A stretch of 64,000 nt of DNA from Mesostigma viride (Eukaryota > Streptophyta > Mesostigmatophyceae > Mesostigmatales > Mesostigmataceae): assembly GCA_009746045.1 (NCBI GenBank), contig RPFO01000389.1, forward strand, positions 2,129,638 to 2,193,637, in the 5' to 3' direction. The position numbers and the translations under genes are program-made. The stretch's first letter is position 1; each line of letters starts with the position of its first letter. Below, in pieces: positions 63,975 through 64,000 of the stretch. Under the pieces are notes generated by a model. That model did no database searches. It was given only the letters and a program-made list of their open reading frames with translations, and was not told the DNA's origin.

Positions 63975-64000
63975 TATACCGCTTGATGAGCGATTGTGAA

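Overview
This window looks like repeat-rich nuclear DNA of a eukaryote, most plausibly an alga; that placement is inference from the element types, and no host gene, rRNA or tRNA gene was found to settle it. Almost everything recognisable is retrotransposon: two GC-rich copies of a LINE with a restriction-like endonuclease, preceded by tandem arrays, and a nest of Ty1/Copia-like LTR elements of at least three related families.

1-16 kb: a perfect 170-bp tandem array (1-3393) leads into LINE copy 1 (3394-8483). A degenerate partial duplicate of the same LINE follows (about 8490-9732), then a second, shorter 170-bp array (9733-10887) and LINE copy 2 (10888-15983). The LINE encodes, in order, a PHD finger, a conserved unknown region, a RING-H2 finger, C2H2/C2HC-like fingers, a reverse transcriptase, a CCHC knuckle and an R2/CRE/NeSL-type endonuclease. 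Each copy is broken by different small indels, mostly in G/C runs.

16-19.8 kb: largely unassigned DNA with a decayed fragment of another LINE (minus strand, 17.1-17.65 kb), a trinucleotide microsatellite, and a decayed Pro/Thr-rich region.

19.8-47.4 kb: three copies of one Copia-like family. A (minus, 19824-28363, flanked by CTACC) has an intact pol. B (plus, 30369-38751, flanked by TAATC) sits inside C. C (minus, about 29517-47375) is an older, 3'-truncated copy that is also interrupted by a 603-bp solo LTR (flanked by GATAC) and by a duplicated repeat of unknown class. A and B form a large inverted repeat.

49.0-53.0 kb: D, a related truncated element (LTR, ORF0, broken gag), is cut at its gag zinc knuckle by an unrelated TGTTGGA...TCCAACA LTR. 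53.0-56.1 kb has no supported gene but holds a MITE-like inverted repeat.

56.1-63.98 kb: E, a full-length, apparently intact second Copia-like family (minus strand) with LTRs that look identical, so it probably inserted recently.

The Copia-like elements share unusual features: an extra ORF (ORF0) directly after the 5' LTR; gag and pol in one frame separated only by a UGA codon followed by CU; a retropepsin-like domain (DTNS...ILG/LLG) between integrase and reverse transcriptase instead of before integrase; HGDD in place of YVDD; LTRs starting AGTTA rather than TG; and a 3' UTR of about 0.9 kb with a tRNA-like T-arm, a paired GGCGCC motif, and a short sequence complementary to the 5' LTR/primer-binding junction. 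Together these suggest a distinct Copia clade with its own expression and priming strategy. I regard this as the most interesting content of the window.
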